Shown: positions 45,769 to 55,342 of the stretch, in pieces | Numbering within the stretch: the stretch's first letter is position 1 | Layout: every line of letters starts with the position of its first letter | Origin: Minwuia thermotolerans | GTDB taxonomy: Bacteria; Pseudomonadota; Alphaproteobacteria; Minwuiales; Minwuiaceae | NCBI GenBank assembly: GCA_021604565.1 | Contig: BQJF01000003.1 | Coordinates: forward strand, 48,540-112,539 | Reading direction: 5' to 3' | Length of the DNA: 64,000 nt | Notes under the pieces: generated by a model | The model's database searches: none | Told to the model about the DNA's origin: nothing | What the model saw: only the letters and a program-made list of their open reading frames with translations | Translations under genes and position numbers: made by a program

Positions 45769-46575
45769 ATGGCGGGGAGCGAATGGCAGTCAGTCCTGCG
45801 GCAGGCCGGTAGTCTGGCGGACAACGAAGTGGATGTGGCGGAGGTGGCCCTGGCCCTTTCCATGGCCGACCATCCGGAACGTGACCCCGCACCCTACCGC
45901 CGGCATCTGGCCGAACTGGCCGCCGCCCCGCCCGCGGCGGCACCTTCTGCGGCCTGGCTTGCCGAACGGCTGGCGGGCCAGTTCGACTATCGTGGCGACG
46001 GCCAGACCTACGATGACATGCGCAATGCCGACATGATGGCGGTGATCAACCGTCGTCGTGGGCTGCCCGTGGCGCTGGGAATCCTTTACATCCATGTCGC
46101 CCGTGCACAGGGCTGGTCACTGACAGGGCTCAATTTCCCCGGTCATTTCCTCCTGCGCCTGGCATTGCCGGAGGGGCTGGCGATCATCGACCCCTTCAAC
46201 GGCGGACGTACCCGCAACATGGAAGAACTGCAGGCCCTGCTGAACCGGATTGCGGGGCGGGAGGTGGCGCTGCAGCCGGAGCACATGGCACCGGTCCCGC
46301 TACGCCATGTCCTGATGCGACTGCAGAACAACATCCGCATCCGGGCGGAGCAGGCCGGTGACCTGAACCGCGCGGCCGAGGTCCTGCATCGTGTTTCGCT
46401 GTTCGCGCCGCGGGAGCCGGGTGTCTGGCTTGACCGGGCCGATCTGGCGGCGAAATCGGGGAACCTGATGGCGGCGCAGGAAATTCTGGACGACGGCCTC
46501 GGTCATCTTGGCGGCGTGGGTGCCGCGCAATTGCTGGAGCAGGCACGGGAAAAGCTGACACGGCGGCTGAACTGA
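45769..46575 (+). CDS. SirB1-family transglutaminase-like/TPR protein
   Basis: 268 residues starting 6 bases after the BON gene stop. The region MADHPERDPAPYRRHLAEL, DMMAVINRRRGLPVALGILY, the Asn-Phe-Pro-Gly-His segment LNFPGHFLLRLAL and IIDPFNGGR define the SirB1 (transglutaminase-like) domain; the rest is TPR-like helical. The catalytic cysteine of true transglutaminases is not apparent. Cellular role unclear. Confidence 0.85.
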   Translation: MAGSEWQSVLRQAGSLADNEVDVAEVALALSMADHPERDPAPYRRHLAELAAAPPAAAPSAAWLAERLAGQFDYRGDGQTYDDMRNADMMAVINRRRGLPVALGILYIHVARAQGWSLTGLNFPGHFLLRLALPEGLAIIDPFNGGRTRNMEELQALLNRIAGREVALQPEHMAPVPLRHVLMRLQNNIRIRAEQAGDLNRAAEVLHRVSLFAPREPGVWLDRADLAAKSGNLMAAQEILDDGLGHLGGVGAAQLLEQAREKLTRRLN

Positions 46576-46610
46576 CCCAGAATGGGGTCTTTCCTGGGGA
46601 GGAACCAATC

Positions 46611-47381
46611 ATGAGCTGGAAGAACGTCGAGATAGAGCGTCGCGGGACCGTGGCCATCGTCACCATGGATCGCCACGAAAAGCTGAATGCCTTCAACCCG
46701 ACCCTGATGCGGGAAATGACCGAAGTGGGGCTGTCGTTTCACGACGACCGCGAGATTCACGCCGTGGTGCTGCGGGGCAATGACAACTACTTCTCGTCCG
46801 GCGCGGATCTGACCGATGCCGACATGTGGCGCACCGAGGGCCTGAGCGAACTGGACATCCGCGACCGTTTCCGCATGGGCGGGCGCCTGTGCGATGCCTG
46901 GGAGAAGATGCCCCAGATCACCGTCGCGGCGATGGAGAAGATGGCGGTGGGTGCGGGTTTCGCGCTGCCTCTGGCGCTGGACTGGCGGGTGCTGGGCCGC
47001 TCCGCCTTCCTTTACGTGCCGGAGATCAAGATCGGCCTGAACCTGCAGTGGGGCGCGCAACCGCGCCTGACCCGGCTTGTCGGCCCGGCTCGGGCCAAGC
47101 GCATCATCATCCTCTGCGAGAAGATGGGGGCAGCGCAGGCACTGGACTGGGGCCTGGTCGATGAAGTCGCCGACGATGGCAAGACCGCGGAACGGGCGCT
47201 GGAACTGGCCGAGACCGCAGCCTCCATGCCACCGACCGCCGTCAGGATGGTGAAGGAGGCGGTGAACGCCACCGCCAACGCCCTGAACCAGGTCTCGAGC
47301 TACGCCGACTTCGACCAGAGCTGGCTCGGCGCGAACCTGTCGGCAGCGCAGCAGGCGCGGGAGACATTCAGCAAGAAATAG
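46611..47381 (+). CDS. Enoyl-CoA hydratase/isomerase family protein
   Basis: 256 residues, ATG with GGGGAGGA upstream. Crotonase segments are VAIVTMDRHEKLNAFNPTLM, NYFSSGADLTDAD and EKMAVGAGFALPLALDWRV. The usual catalytic glutamates of hydratases are not obvious, so a different reaction within the family is possible. It lies downstream of the SirB1 gene and is followed by a repeat-bearing intergenic region. Confidence 0.85.
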   Translation: MSWKNVEIERRGTVAIVTMDRHEKLNAFNPTLMREMTEVGLSFHDDREIHAVVLRGNDNYFSSGADLTDADMWRTEGLSELDIRDRFRMGGRLCDAWEKMPQITVAAMEKMAVGAGFALPLALDWRVLGRSAFLYVPEIKIGLNLQWGAQPRLTRLVGPARAKRIIILCEKMGAAQALDWGLVDEVADDGKTAERALELAETAASMPPTAVRMVKEAVNATANALNQVSSYADFDQSWLGANLSAAQQARETFSKK

Positions 47382-47418
47382 CTGCTGCCGGCGCGACCGA
47401 GCACCGGAGGTAAGCTGG

Positions 47419-47520
47419 GCTCGCGGATCAAGTCCGCGAGCGTCGTGGAGGGGATGGGCGGATCGATTGAACCGGTCGCCTCCTCTCGCACATACGCCGT
47501 GCCTGGACTTGATCCGGGCA
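47419..47520. repeat. Intergenic palindromic repeats with GGATCAAGTCC core
   Basis: Unit 1 is GCTCGCGGA-TCAAG-TCCGCGAGC (47419-47441, perfect 9-base arms). Unit 2 is TGCCTGGA-CTTGA-TCCGGGCA (47500-47520, one G-T pair) with the core inverted. A degenerate third copy is near 47576-47600. Such dispersed repeats with this core are familiar in high-GC alphaproteobacterial intergenic regions. They fill the 231-base gap between the convergent crotonase and DsbA-family genes, where they may also form transcript ends. Confidence 0.7.
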
Positions 47521-47612
47521 CCCACGGTGCCGCACCGGTCCTGGCCCTCAGTTGTGGCGGTTCAACGATGCGATCTGGTCCGGATCAGGTCCGCGAGCGA
47601 CGTTGGGGGTGT

Positions 47613-48257
47613 TCAGTGAACGGTTTCGGCCGCACCGGAGGCCTTGCCGATCCAGCGCTGGATGACCTGTTCCAGCCAGTCCCATTCCTGATAGCCCATG
47701 GCGAGCAGGCGGTAACGTTCCTCGTCATAGCCGAGCAGGGACGGGAAGCCGTGGATACCGAGCTGACGGCTGAAGGCGAAGTCGCGCTGGGTCATCTCGC
47801 GGGTGTTCTCACTGGCGAAGGTTTCCAGGAAGGCTTCGCGGTCCAGCCCGAACTCGGCGGCAATGTCGGCCAGGGTGCCGGTGTCGGTGACGTCGCGGTT
47901 GTCACGGTAGAATGCACCTTGCAGTGTCTCGAGGAATTCCAGGGGCCTGTCCGTGCCCATCTTCTTCGCCGCAACCAGCGCCCGGCTGGCGGGTTCGGTG
48001 TCGTAGACGAAGGAGTCGCGATCGAAGAAGCCATAGTCGAACGGTTGGCCGGAAGCCTCGTTCACGTGCTCCCAGTGCTTGCGCACTTCCTCCTTCGCGT
48101 GGGGCTTCATCGGCTTGGTGACGCCCGGATAGAGTCCCCCCATCACCAGCCGCACCGGAATTTCGGGGAAGCGTTCACGGATGCGGTCCACCGTCGGCGC
48201 AAAGCCCCAGCACCAGGAACACATCGGATCCGCCAGAAAGATGAAGCGCAGGGTCAT
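47613..48257 (-). CDS. DsbA-family thioredoxin-fold oxidoreductase
   Basis: 214 residues from the ATG at 48257 (GGGAGG upstream). FIFLADPMCSWCWGF gives the CSWC active-site pair; HGFPSLLGYDEERY contains the cis-Pro. The remaining helices fit the FrnE-like DsbA subfamily. No signal peptide is seen, so it is probably cytoplasmic. It precedes a crotonase gene by 37 bases on the same strand. Confidence 0.88.
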   Translation of the reverse strand: MTLRFIFLADPMCSWCWGFAPTVDRIRERFPEIPVRLVMGGLYPGVTKPMKPHAKEEVRKHWEHVNEASGQPFDYGFFDRDSFVYDTEPASRALVAAKKMGTDRPLEFLETLQGAFYRDNRDVTDTGTLADIAAEFGLDREAFLETFASENTREMTQRDFAFSRQLGIHGFPSLLGYDEERYRLLAMGYQEWDWLEQVIQRWIGKASGAAETVH

Positions 48258-48294
48258 GTTCGGGGCCTCCCGGGGTTGGTTACGGGTCTCCGGA

Positions 48295-49098
48295 TCAGCT
48301 TGCCTCGCTGAAATTCGGGGCACGTTTCTCCATGCCGGCGCGGACGGCCTCGAGCTGGTTGGGGCTGCCGATCAGCCGTTCCTGCTCCAGGCTTTCGGCC
48401 ATCAGCAGGTCAGCCTCGTTGCTGTCTCCACGCTTGTTCAGCAGGCGCTTTGCGGCGCGGATGGCATCGGGGCTCTTGCCCGCGATCTCCCGCGCCAGCG
48501 CCATCGCATCGGCATGCGGATTGGCGGATACGCGGGTGGCGAAGCCCAGTGCCACGGCCTCCTCACCGGAGAACTGGCGGCCGGTGAAGGTCAGTTCCCG
48601 CACTACGTCATCCCGTGCCAGTTCCCGCATCAGCGGCAGTCCGGCAAGGTCGGGAACCAGTCCCCACTTGATCTCCAGCACGGACAGGCGGGCATCCGGG
48701 GTGACAATGCGGATATCGGCGCCGAGACAGATCTGAAGGCCGCCACCCAGAGCCACGCCATGCACGGCGGCGATGACGGGGACGGGCAGGTTGCGCCAGC
48801 CCCATGCGGTCTGTTGCGCCCGGTTCGCGACCCCGTGGGTACGGGTGGTCAGGCGACCGGGTTCGCGCGCATTGCCGCCGCCCATCTTGCGGAAGCTTTC
48901 GAAATCCAGCCCGGCGCAGAACGCGCGGCCTTCGCCCGACAGCACGACCACCCGGACCTGACTGTTGGACGACAGGGTAGCAATCGCATCGATGATGCCT
49001 TCGAACATGTCGGGATCGAGGGCGTTCATCTTGTCGGCGCGGTTCAGCCGGACATCGGCAATGCCGTCTTCGATGGAGATGCTGACGCGATCATTCAT
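48295..49098 (-). CDS. Enoyl-CoA hydratase (crotonase family)
   Basis: 267 residues. ADVRLNRADKMNALDPDMF, EGRAFCAGLDFESF and AVHGVALGGGLQICLGADI are the crotonase oxyanion-hole segments, and IKWGLVPDLAGLPLM has a Gly-Leu-Val-Pro region typical of the family. It lies between the DsbA-family gene and a thiolase, all leftward, so it may serve fatty-acid or carnitine-linked catabolism. Confidence 0.88.
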   Translation of the reverse strand: MNDRVSISIEDGIADVRLNRADKMNALDPDMFEGIIDAIATLSSNSQVRVVVLSGEGRAFCAGLDFESFRKMGGGNAREPGRLTTRTHGVANRAQQTAWGWRNLPVPVIAAVHGVALGGGLQICLGADIRIVTPDARLSVLEIKWGLVPDLAGLPLMRELARDDVVRELTFTGRQFSGEEAVALGFATRVSANPHADAMALAREIAGKSPDAIRAAKRLLNKRGDSNEADLLMAESLEQERLIGSPNQLEAVRAGMEKRAPNFSEAS

Positions 49099-49198
49099 GG
49101 CGCGTTCCCTTCAGTGCAGTGCAGGGCAGGTCTGGAGGCGAGACCAAGACCGGGACACTGCATTGCGCGGTGCAGCAGTGTCCCGGCTCGGCGAAGGC

Positions 49199-50368
49199 TC
49201 AGAGAGCCTCGACAATCGTGACGTTGGCGATGCCACCGCCCTCGCACATGGTCTGCAGGCCATAGCGCTTGCCACGGGCATGCAGGGCATTGATCAGCGT
49301 CGTCATCAGCTTGGCACCGGAGGCCCCCAGCGGATGGCCGAGCGAGATCGCGCCGCCATTGACGTTCAGCCGCGCATGATCCGCGCCAATTTCCTTCAGC
49401 CAGGCCAGCGGCACCGGGGCGAAGGCTTCGTTGACTTCGTAGAGGTCGATGTCATCGATCTTCATGCCCGCGCGCTGCAGCGCCTTGCGGGTGGCGCCGA
49501 TCGGCTCCTCCAGCATGATCACCGGGTCGCCGCCGGTCACGGTCAGATTGTGGATGCGGGCCAGCGGCTTCAGGTTGTGCTCCTTCAGCGCGCGTTCGTT
49601 GACCACCAGGACACCGGCGGCACCGTCGCAGATCTGGCTGGCGTTGGCAGCGGTGATCGCACCGCCTTCCATCAGCAGCTTCACGGAGCCGATGGATTCC
49701 GGTGAGGCATCGAAACGGATGCCTTCATCCACAGTATGCATCTCGCGGCCTTCGTCGCCCTCGACCTCGAGTGCCAGGATCTCGTTCCTGAAGGCGCCTT
49801 CTTCGGTGGCGCGGATGGCGCGCTTGTGGCTCTCCAGCGCGAAGGCATCGAGTTGGTCGCGGTTGAAGCCATGCTTCTTGACGATCATCTCGGCGCCGGT
49901 GAACTGGCTGAACTGGACGCCCGGATAACGCTCTTCCATCTTCGGGCTCATCGGAATGCCGAGACCTGCCTCCGCGGCGAGACGGGTCGGGCTGCCCATG
50001 GGCACGCGGGTCATGCTCTCGACACCGGCGGCGATGACAATGTCCATGGTGCCGGACATGACGGCCTGCGCCGCGAACTGGATCGACTGCTGGGAGGAGC
50101 CACACTGGCGGTCGATGGAAACGGCTGGCACGCTCTCCGGCAGCTTCGATGCCAGCACGCAGTTACGACCGATGTGGAACGACTGCTCGCCCGCCTGACC
50201 GACGCAGCCCATCACAACGTCCTCGATGGCTGCGGGGTCAATGCCGCTGCGGTCCACCAGCGCGTCCAGCACGGCACCGCCCAGATCCGCCGGATGCCAT
50301 TCCTTCAGACGGCCATTGCGGCGACCACCGGCGGTGCGCACCGCCTCCACGATATATGCTTCAGCCAT
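49199..50368 (-). CDS. Acetyl-CoA acyltransferase (thiolase)
   Basis: 389 residues from the ATG at 50368 with GGGAGAAG upstream; the frame extends further but only into non-family sequence. The nucleophile is in SIDRQCGSSQQS, and the other catalytic motifs are NVNGGAISLGHPLGASG and the C-terminal MCEGGGIA. A steroid/FadA-like degradative thiolase. It lies in the same direction as the crotonase at 48295. Confidence 0.93.
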   Translation of the reverse strand: MAEAYIVEAVRTAGGRRNGRLKEWHPADLGGAVLDALVDRSGIDPAAIEDVVMGCVGQAGEQSFHIGRNCVLASKLPESVPAVSIDRQCGSSQQSIQFAAQAVMSGTMDIVIAAGVESMTRVPMGSPTRLAAEAGLGIPMSPKMEERYPGVQFSQFTGAEMIVKKHGFNRDQLDAFALESHKRAIRATEEGAFRNEILALEVEGDEGREMHTVDEGIRFDASPESIGSVKLLMEGGAITAANASQICDGAAGVLVVNERALKEHNLKPLARIHNLTVTGGDPVIMLEEPIGATRKALQRAGMKIDDIDLYEVNEAFAPVPLAWLKEIGADHARLNVNGGAISLGHPLGASGAKLMTTLINALHARGKRYGLQTMCEGGGIANVTIVEAL

Positions 50369-50489
50369 CGAACTCTTCTCCCGATCTTCATGATTGTGCT
50401 GTCCCAGATATGCCTTGACGTCCGGGTAAGGGCAAGCCCGCCGAGCCGCATGCCTCCGCAGCCGTGGGCGCAATGTGTCGATATGTAAT

Positions 50490-50504
50490 TGACAATCATT
50501 CGCA
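50490..50504. promoter_or_regulatory. Fur-like box upstream of bfd
   Basis: TGACAATCATTCGCA matches the 7-1-7 Fur consensus TGATAATNATTATCA at 11 of the 14 defined positions. It lies 52 bases before the bfd ATG, within a promoter-like region. Regulation by Fur or an Irr/RirA-type protein would fit the iron-storage genes downstream. Confidence 0.55.
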
Positions 50505-50555
50505 CTCTCATCATTCTTTATCTCAGGCGAGGAAACCTGAGCACGGAAAACAGTC

Positions 50556-50753
50556 ATGTATGTCTGTATCTGCAATGCCCTGACAGACAGCCAGATCAAT
50601 GATGTCATTGATGGTGGCGAACGTGACGCCATGGCCGTGCATCCCTGCCTTGGCTGCACCACGCGCTGCGGCAAGTGCCTCTCCACCATCGCCGACATGA
50701 TGGAGGCCAGGCAGCAGACGGCCGGTGCCGACATGGCCATGGCAGCGGAATAG
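50556..50753 (+). CDS. bfd: Bacterioferritin-associated ferredoxin
   Basis: 65 residues. Cys4 and Cys6 in YVCICNALT and Cys38/Cys41 in CGKC provide the [2Fe-2S] ligands of the BFD-like fold; two further cysteines (31, 34) are also present. Bfd reduces the ferric core of bacterioferritin to release iron. The bacterioferritin gene follows. Confidence 0.93.
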   Translation: MYVCICNALTDSQINDVIDGGERDAMAVHPCLGCTTRCGKCLSTIADMMEARQQTAGADMAMAAE

Positions 50754-50931
50754 CCCGGAATGTTTGCCACGAACGCACTGAGACACTGGCTCAGTCATTC
50801 GCGTCCGGCGCAGGGTGCGGCTCCATTGCCGACGACAACGACCCCTGAGCGTGATAGCGTCAAGGTTGCGGTCGGTCCCGACTGGACCGTTCGCAATGAT
50901 GGTTTCACTGCCGCAAGGAAGGTCGCGCCGC

Positions 50932-51411
50932 ATGAAGGGAAATCCGGACGTCATCGCCTGTCTTAACAGGGTTCTCTACAACGAACTGGTCGCGATCAAT
51001 CAGTACTTCCTGCATGCGCGAATGCTGAAGGACTGGGGCCTGACACGGCTCGGCAAGCACGAGTACGACGAGTCGATCGACGAGATGAAGCACGCCGACG
51101 AACTGGTCGAGCGTATCCTCTTCCTCGAAGGCCTGCCGAACCTCCAGGACCTCGGCAAGCTGCGCATCGGCACCGACACGAAAGAGATCCTGGAATGCGA
51201 TCTGGCGCTGGAGCTGGATGCGATTCCCGACCTGCGTGCAGGTATCAAGGCTGCCGAGGCTGCGGAAGATTTCGTCAGCCGGGAGCTGATGGAGAGCATC
51301 CTGGAATCGGAAGAGGAACACGTGGACTGGCTGGAGACCCAGCTTGGCCTGATCGAACGTGTCGGTCTGCAGAACTACAACCAGTCGCAGATGGGTGACA
51401 GCGGCTCGTGA
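50932..51411 (+). CDS. bfr: Bacterioferritin
   Basis: 159 residues from the ATG at 50932 (AAGGAAGG upstream; the frame is open earlier but the family starts here). Ferroxidase ligands Glu18, Glu51 and His54 and the haem ligand Met52 (DEMKHADE) are in place, with the second EEEHVDW motif near 128. It stores iron in a 24-mer shell. It is 178 bases after bfd; the gap has no separate gene. Confidence 0.95.
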   Translation: MKGNPDVIACLNRVLYNELVAINQYFLHARMLKDWGLTRLGKHEYDESIDEMKHADELVERILFLEGLPNLQDLGKLRIGTDTKEILECDLALELDAIPDLRAGIKAAEAAEDFVSRELMESILESEEEHVDWLETQLGLIERVGLQNYNQSQMGDSGS

Positions 51412-52172
51412 CCTCTGCCCCGCCGCTCGTCAGCGACATTGACCACGTGATGGTGCATGTCCACGACGCAGACAGGGCGGGGCGGTGTTTCGAGGATCTC
51501 GGCTTCACGGTCACCCCGAAGAGCACGATGGCGGCACTGGGGCTCAGCAACCGCTGCGTCCTGTTTCAGCCCGCCAGTGACCATTGCTGCAATTACATCG
51601 AACTGATGGCGAAGGAAGACCCGGACAGGGTTCCGGCCTTCATGCAGGATGTGCTGGGTGCGGACGAAGGGCCGGTGTCGCTGGTCATGGCCACGTCCGA
51701 CGCGCGGGCGGCCGCCGCGCGCTTGGACAGTCTGGGCGTACCCTGCCATCCGCCGTTCGATGTCGAACGCGACTGGCATCTGGCCGATGGCGTCGATGTG
51801 CGTGTCGCCTTCGGTGTCTGCGTGCCTGAAACCGGCCATTCACCGCTCTACTGGAACCTGTGCGAGCACCGGACACGGGAACACTATGTCCGCCCCGATA
51901 TCACCCGTCACGCAAATGGCGCGCAGCGTATCGCGGTGGTCGGAGCCGTCGCCGCAGACCCGCACCGCACCGCGATCCGTCTCGGAGAGCAGTGGGCGGC
52001 AAGAGCCATGCAGGGCGACAGTGATCACAGCCATGTTGCGCCAGGCGAGGTCACCCTGTCGGTCGGTCCGGACCCGGCAGCCGACGTGCCCCGCATCGTT
52101 TCGCTGCATCTGGAAGGACTGGCGCGGAACGCGGAGGCAAACCTGTTCGGATTGAAGCTGAAAGCCGTCTGA
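51408..52172 (+). CDS. VOC / glyoxalase-like domain protein
   Basis: 254 residues from a GTG overlapping the bfr stop by 4 bases. [20 protein letters not shown] followed by [20 protein letters not shown] and YIELMAK matches the glyoxalase-like (Glyoxalase_3-type) module, with possible metal ligands His and Glu. The second half is a weaker repeat. The reaction is unknown. It converges on the carnitine dehydrogenase gene. Confidence 0.78.
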   Translation: MTSAPPLVSDIDHVMVHVHDADRAGRCFEDLGFTVTPKSTMAALGLSNRCVLFQPASDHCCNYIELMAKEDPDRVPAFMQDVLGADEGPVSLVMATSDARAAAARLDSLGVPCHPPFDVERDWHLADGVDVRVAFGVCVPETGHSPLYWNLCEHRTREHYVRPDITRHANGAQRIAVVGAVAADPHRTAIRLGEQWAARAMQGDSDHSHVAPGEVTLSVGPDPAADVPRIVSLHLEGLARNAEANLFGLKLKAV

Positions 52173-52196
52173 CCAGCCTGTTTCAGCGACCTGTCT

Positions 52197-53165
52197 TCAG
52201 GCAGATGGCGGCAGGTACCTGCCCGCCCCGTGATCCATGTCCCTGAGTGCGCTCAGGATGGCGACGAGGCCGTCGTCGCGCAATTGCTCCAGTTCGCGGA
52301 TCGATGCTTCACCGGCCTGGGCGTCGGACTGGTCGACGATGCGGTTCAGCAGCTCGTCGGTCAGTTCCGGGGCTTCCAGCTTCGTCCATGGCAGCTTCAG
52401 CGCCGGGCCGAACTGGCTCATGAAGTGCCGCATTCCGGCCTCGCCTCCCGCGACGCGGTAGATCAGGAACGTGCCCATCAGGGACCAGCGCAGACCGGGG
52501 CCCATATGGATGGCACGGTCGATCTCCTCCACCGTTGCCACACCGTCGTTGATCATGTGCAGCGCCTCCCGCCAGACCGCTTCCAGCAGCCGGTCGGCGA
52601 TGAAGCCGTCGATCTCATGGCGCACGTGCAGCGGATGCATCCCGACGGATTCATAGATCGTGCTTGCCAGTCCGATGGTTTCAGCCGCTGTCTTCTCGCC
52701 GCCGCAAAGCTCCACCAGCGGCAGCAGGTAGACCGGGTTGAACGGATGCCCGACTGTCAGCCTTTCGGGATGTTTCATCGCTGACTGCAGACGTGTCGGC
52801 AGCAGGCCGGAGGTGGAGGAGCCGATGACGACCTCCGGGGGCAGCAGGGCGTCAGCCGCAGCCAGAACCCGGATCTTGAGGTCCTCCTGTTCCGGCAGGC
52901 TCTCCTGCACGAAACCGGCACCGTCCAGGGCGTCTTCCAGCCGTGTCACGACGCGCAACTGCCCCTCCGCCGGGCGGCTGTCGGGGTGCAGTCCGGCCAG
53001 CGCACGCCGCGCGTTGGCAAAGACTTCCGCCAGCTTGCGTTCTGCCTCCGGGTCTGGATCGAAGACGGTTACATCGGATCCGGCGAGGCAGAAGCGCGCG
53101 GCCCAGCCACCACCGATGACGCCGCCGCCGATCAGGCCGACGCGTGCGGGACGTTCGCCGCTCAT
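52197..53165 (-). CDS. L-carnitine dehydrogenase (3-hydroxyacyl-CoA dehydrogenase family)
   Basis: 322 residues. The Rossmann motif is [17 protein letters not shown], and the central [37 protein letters not shown] and the C-terminal [16 protein letters not shown] segment agree closely with carnitine 3-dehydrogenases. It oxidises carnitine to 3-dehydrocarnitine with NAD. The downstream-acting BKACE gene is directly upstream on the same strand with a 4-base overlap, the pair expected for carnitine breakdown. Confidence 0.85.
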   Translation of the reverse strand: MSGERPARVGLIGGGVIGGGWAARFCLAGSDVTVFDPDPEAERKLAEVFANARRALAGLHPDSRPAEGQLRVVTRLEDALDGAGFVQESLPEQEDLKIRVLAAADALLPPEVVIGSSTSGLLPTRLQSAMKHPERLTVGHPFNPVYLLPLVELCGGEKTAAETIGLASTIYESVGMHPLHVRHEIDGFIADRLLEAVWREALHMINDGVATVEEIDRAIHMGPGLRWSLMGTFLIYRVAGGEAGMRHFMSQFGPALKLPWTKLEAPELTDELLNRIVDQSDAQAGEASIRELEQLRDDGLVAILSALRDMDHGAGRYLPPSA

Positions 53166-54052
53166 CGTTTCACCAGCTTCAGCCGCTCACGGACCTCTGC
53201 CGGGCCGAGCACCCGGACATTCATCGATTGCAGGATCGTCACCGCCCGTTCGACCAGAGTGCCGTTGGTGGCCTGCACGCCCTTCTCCAGCCAGAGATTG
53301 TCTTCCAGCCCGACGCGGACATTGCCGCCTGCCAGAACAGCCATCGCCACGAACGGGATCTGCATCCTGCCGATGGAGAAGGCCGACCAGGTCGCTCCTG
53401 CGGGCAGGCGGTTGACCATCGCCATCAGGGTCTGCGGATCGTCCGGCGCGCCGTAGGGGATGCCCATGCAGAGCTGGATCATCATCGGATCATCCAGATA
53501 GCCGTCGCGGGCCAGTTCGTTGACGAAGACCAGGTGGCCGGTGTCGAAGACTTCCAGTTCCGGCCGGACGCCCAGTTCCTTCACCCGCATGGCCATGGTG
53601 CGCAGCGCGCCCGGCGTGTTGGTCATGACGTAGTCGGATTCGGCAAAATTCATCGTGCCGCAATCCAGGGTGCAGATTTCCGGCAGCAGCTCCTCGACAT
53701 GTTTCAGCCGCTCCAGCGGTCCGACCATGTCGGTGCCTGCCGGGTCCAGCGGCAGGGGCCGCTCCCCGGGACCGAAGACCATGTCGCCGCCCATGCCCGC
53801 CGTCAGATTGATGACCACGTCGACATCGGATGCACGTACCCGGTCCACGACTTCCCGGTACAGTGCGGTGTCCCGGCTGCCCTTGCCGGTTTCCGGATCG
53901 CGGACATGGATATGTGCGATCGCTGCACCGGCCCGTGCCGCCTCGATGGCGCTGTCGGCGATCTGTTCAGGCGTCACGGGCACGTGCGGTGACTTGTCGG
54001 TTGTGGCACCGGAACCGGTCACGGCACAGGTGACGAAAGCCTCGAAATTCAT
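53162..54052 (-). CDS. BKACE-family beta-keto acid cleavage enzyme, probably dehydrocarnitine-cleaving
   Basis: 296 residues from the ATG at 54052 (GGGGAG 7 bases upstream). [17 protein letters not shown] carries the HxH zinc ligands, NLTAGMGGD and the C-terminal [11 protein letters not shown] the rest of the site of the 3-keto-5-aminohexanoate-cleavage family (TIM barrel, DUF849). Members condense acetyl-CoA with a beta-keto acid and cleave it. Beside carnitine dehydrogenase the likely substrate is 3-dehydrocarnitine, yielding betainyl-CoA and acetoacetate. Confidence 0.87.
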   Translation of the reverse strand: MNFEAFVTCAVTGSGATTDKSPHVPVTPEQIADSAIEAARAGAAIAHIHVRDPETGKGSRDTALYREVVDRVRASDVDVVINLTAGMGGDMVFGPGERPLPLDPAGTDMVGPLERLKHVEELLPEICTLDCGTMNFAESDYVMTNTPGALRTMAMRVKELGVRPELEVFDTGHLVFVNELARDGYLDDPMMIQLCMGIPYGAPDDPQTLMAMVNRLPAGATWSAFSIGRMQIPFVAMAVLAGGNVRVGLEDNLWLEKGVQATNGTLVERAVTILQSMNVRVLGPAEVRERLKLVKR

Positions 54053-54205
54053 GACCGATCTCCCCATCCATGCAGGCCGGGTCCAGCTTTATGCGCCCGG
54101 AGAGCGTCTGGAAAGTCCGTTCCCGACAGGAACTGCCGCAAGCGGGATACCCGGTTCCTTCGATACGGCGGTATGCAGGCAAAAAAACGGTGGGGAGGTG
54201 CCATC

Positions 54206-55324
54206 ATGACATTCCGTATCACGATCGGGCCACGCATCCGCAAGTCCCCGTATTTCGATGCCACGGTTGCTGCCGGTGTCAGCGACATGACGGTCTACAA
54301 TCACATGTACATGCCGACAGGCTTCGGTGATTTCGAGGCCGAGTACCGGCGACTGGTCGAAACGGTGGCCCTGTGGGACGTGGCGGCGGAACGTCAGGTC
54401 CAGATCGCGGGACCGGACGCGGCCCGGCTGGTGCAGATGCTGGCACCGCGCGACATCTCGAAGATGAAAGTCGGTCAGGGCCGGTACGCGCTGCTGAGCG
54501 ATGTGACAGGCAAGCTGATCAACGATCCCGTGCTGCTGAAACTGGCTGATGACCGCTTCTGGTTCTCCATCGCCGATTCCGACATGGAGTACTGGGTTGG
54601 CGGGATAGCCGCTGCGCTGGGCCTGGATGTGGAGGTGTCGGAGCCGGATGTTTCACCGCTCGCGATCCAGGGGCCGAACGCACCGCTGGTCATGGCCGAC
54701 CTGTTCGGGGATTGGGTCCGGGAACTGAAGTACTTCGCTTTCCGTGAAACCGAACTCGATGGCATTCCCCTGATCCTTGCCCGCTCCGGCTGGAGCAAGC
54801 AGGCGGGGTTCGAGATCTATCTGATGGACGGGACGCGCGGCACTGACCTCTGGGATCGGGTGATGTCTGCCGGATTGCCCCATGGCATCGGTCCCGGATC
54901 CCCGAACGTCGTGGAGCGGACGGAGGGGGACCTGCTGTCCTGGGGGGCGGACACCCGCCCCGATGCCAACGCGCTGGAGCTGGGTCTCGGGGCTTTCATC
55001 AATCTGGACATGGCGCCGGACTTCATCGGCAAGGAAGCGCTGACGAAGATCCGGGCGGAGGGACCGAAGCGCCGCCGGGTGGGCCTGTTCATCGAACCGC
55101 CGACCCTGGAACCCAGTGACCACAACTGGCCGATGCAAGACCTGGATGGAAATGCGGCTGGCCTGATCTCGGTTGCCGTGCCGTCCATCCGGCTGCAGCG
55201 CAATATCGCCATTGCGCTGGTGAACACACCCCTGGCTGATGCCGGAACCCGGCTGGTCGTCGAGACCCCGAGCGGTCCACGGCAGGCCGAAGTCACCGCG
55301 CTGCCGTTCATCCAGCCGGGCTGA
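54206..55324 (+). CDS. DmdA-like GcvT-family demethylase
   Basis: 372 residues from the ATG at 54206 (GGGGAGG 7 bases upstream; an ATG 33 bases earlier is possible). TVYNHMYMPTGF, WDVAAERQVQIAGPDAARLV, MLAPRDISKMKVGQ and SPLAIQGPNAPLVM closely follow DMSP demethylase DmdA; the fold is GcvT/aminomethyltransferase with tetrahydrofolate as methyl acceptor. Divergent from carnitine genes, it could demethylate DMSP or a betaine-derived N-methyl compound. Which one cannot be settled from sequence. Confidence 0.8.
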   Translation: MTFRITIGPRIRKSPYFDATVAAGVSDMTVYNHMYMPTGFGDFEAEYRRLVETVALWDVAAERQVQIAGPDAARLVQMLAPRDISKMKVGQGRYALLSDVTGKLINDPVLLKLADDRFWFSIADSDMEYWVGGIAAALGLDVEVSEPDVSPLAIQGPNAPLVMADLFGDWVRELKYFAFRETELDGIPLILARSGWSKQAGFEIYLMDGTRGTDLWDRVMSAGLPHGIGPGSPNVVERTEGDLLSWGADTRPDANALELGLGAFINLDMAPDFIGKEALTKIRAEGPKRRRVGLFIEPPTLEPSDHNWPMQDLDGNAAGLISVAVPSIRLQRNIAIALVNTPLADAGTRLVVETPSGPRQAEVTALPFIQPG

Positions 55325-55342
55325 GTCGGATCTTCTGCGGTC

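Noticed and set aside
46503..47525. 340-codon minus-strand frame opposite a crotonase gene
   Set aside because: The plus-strand crotonase has the family motifs; the minus frame is low-complexity.
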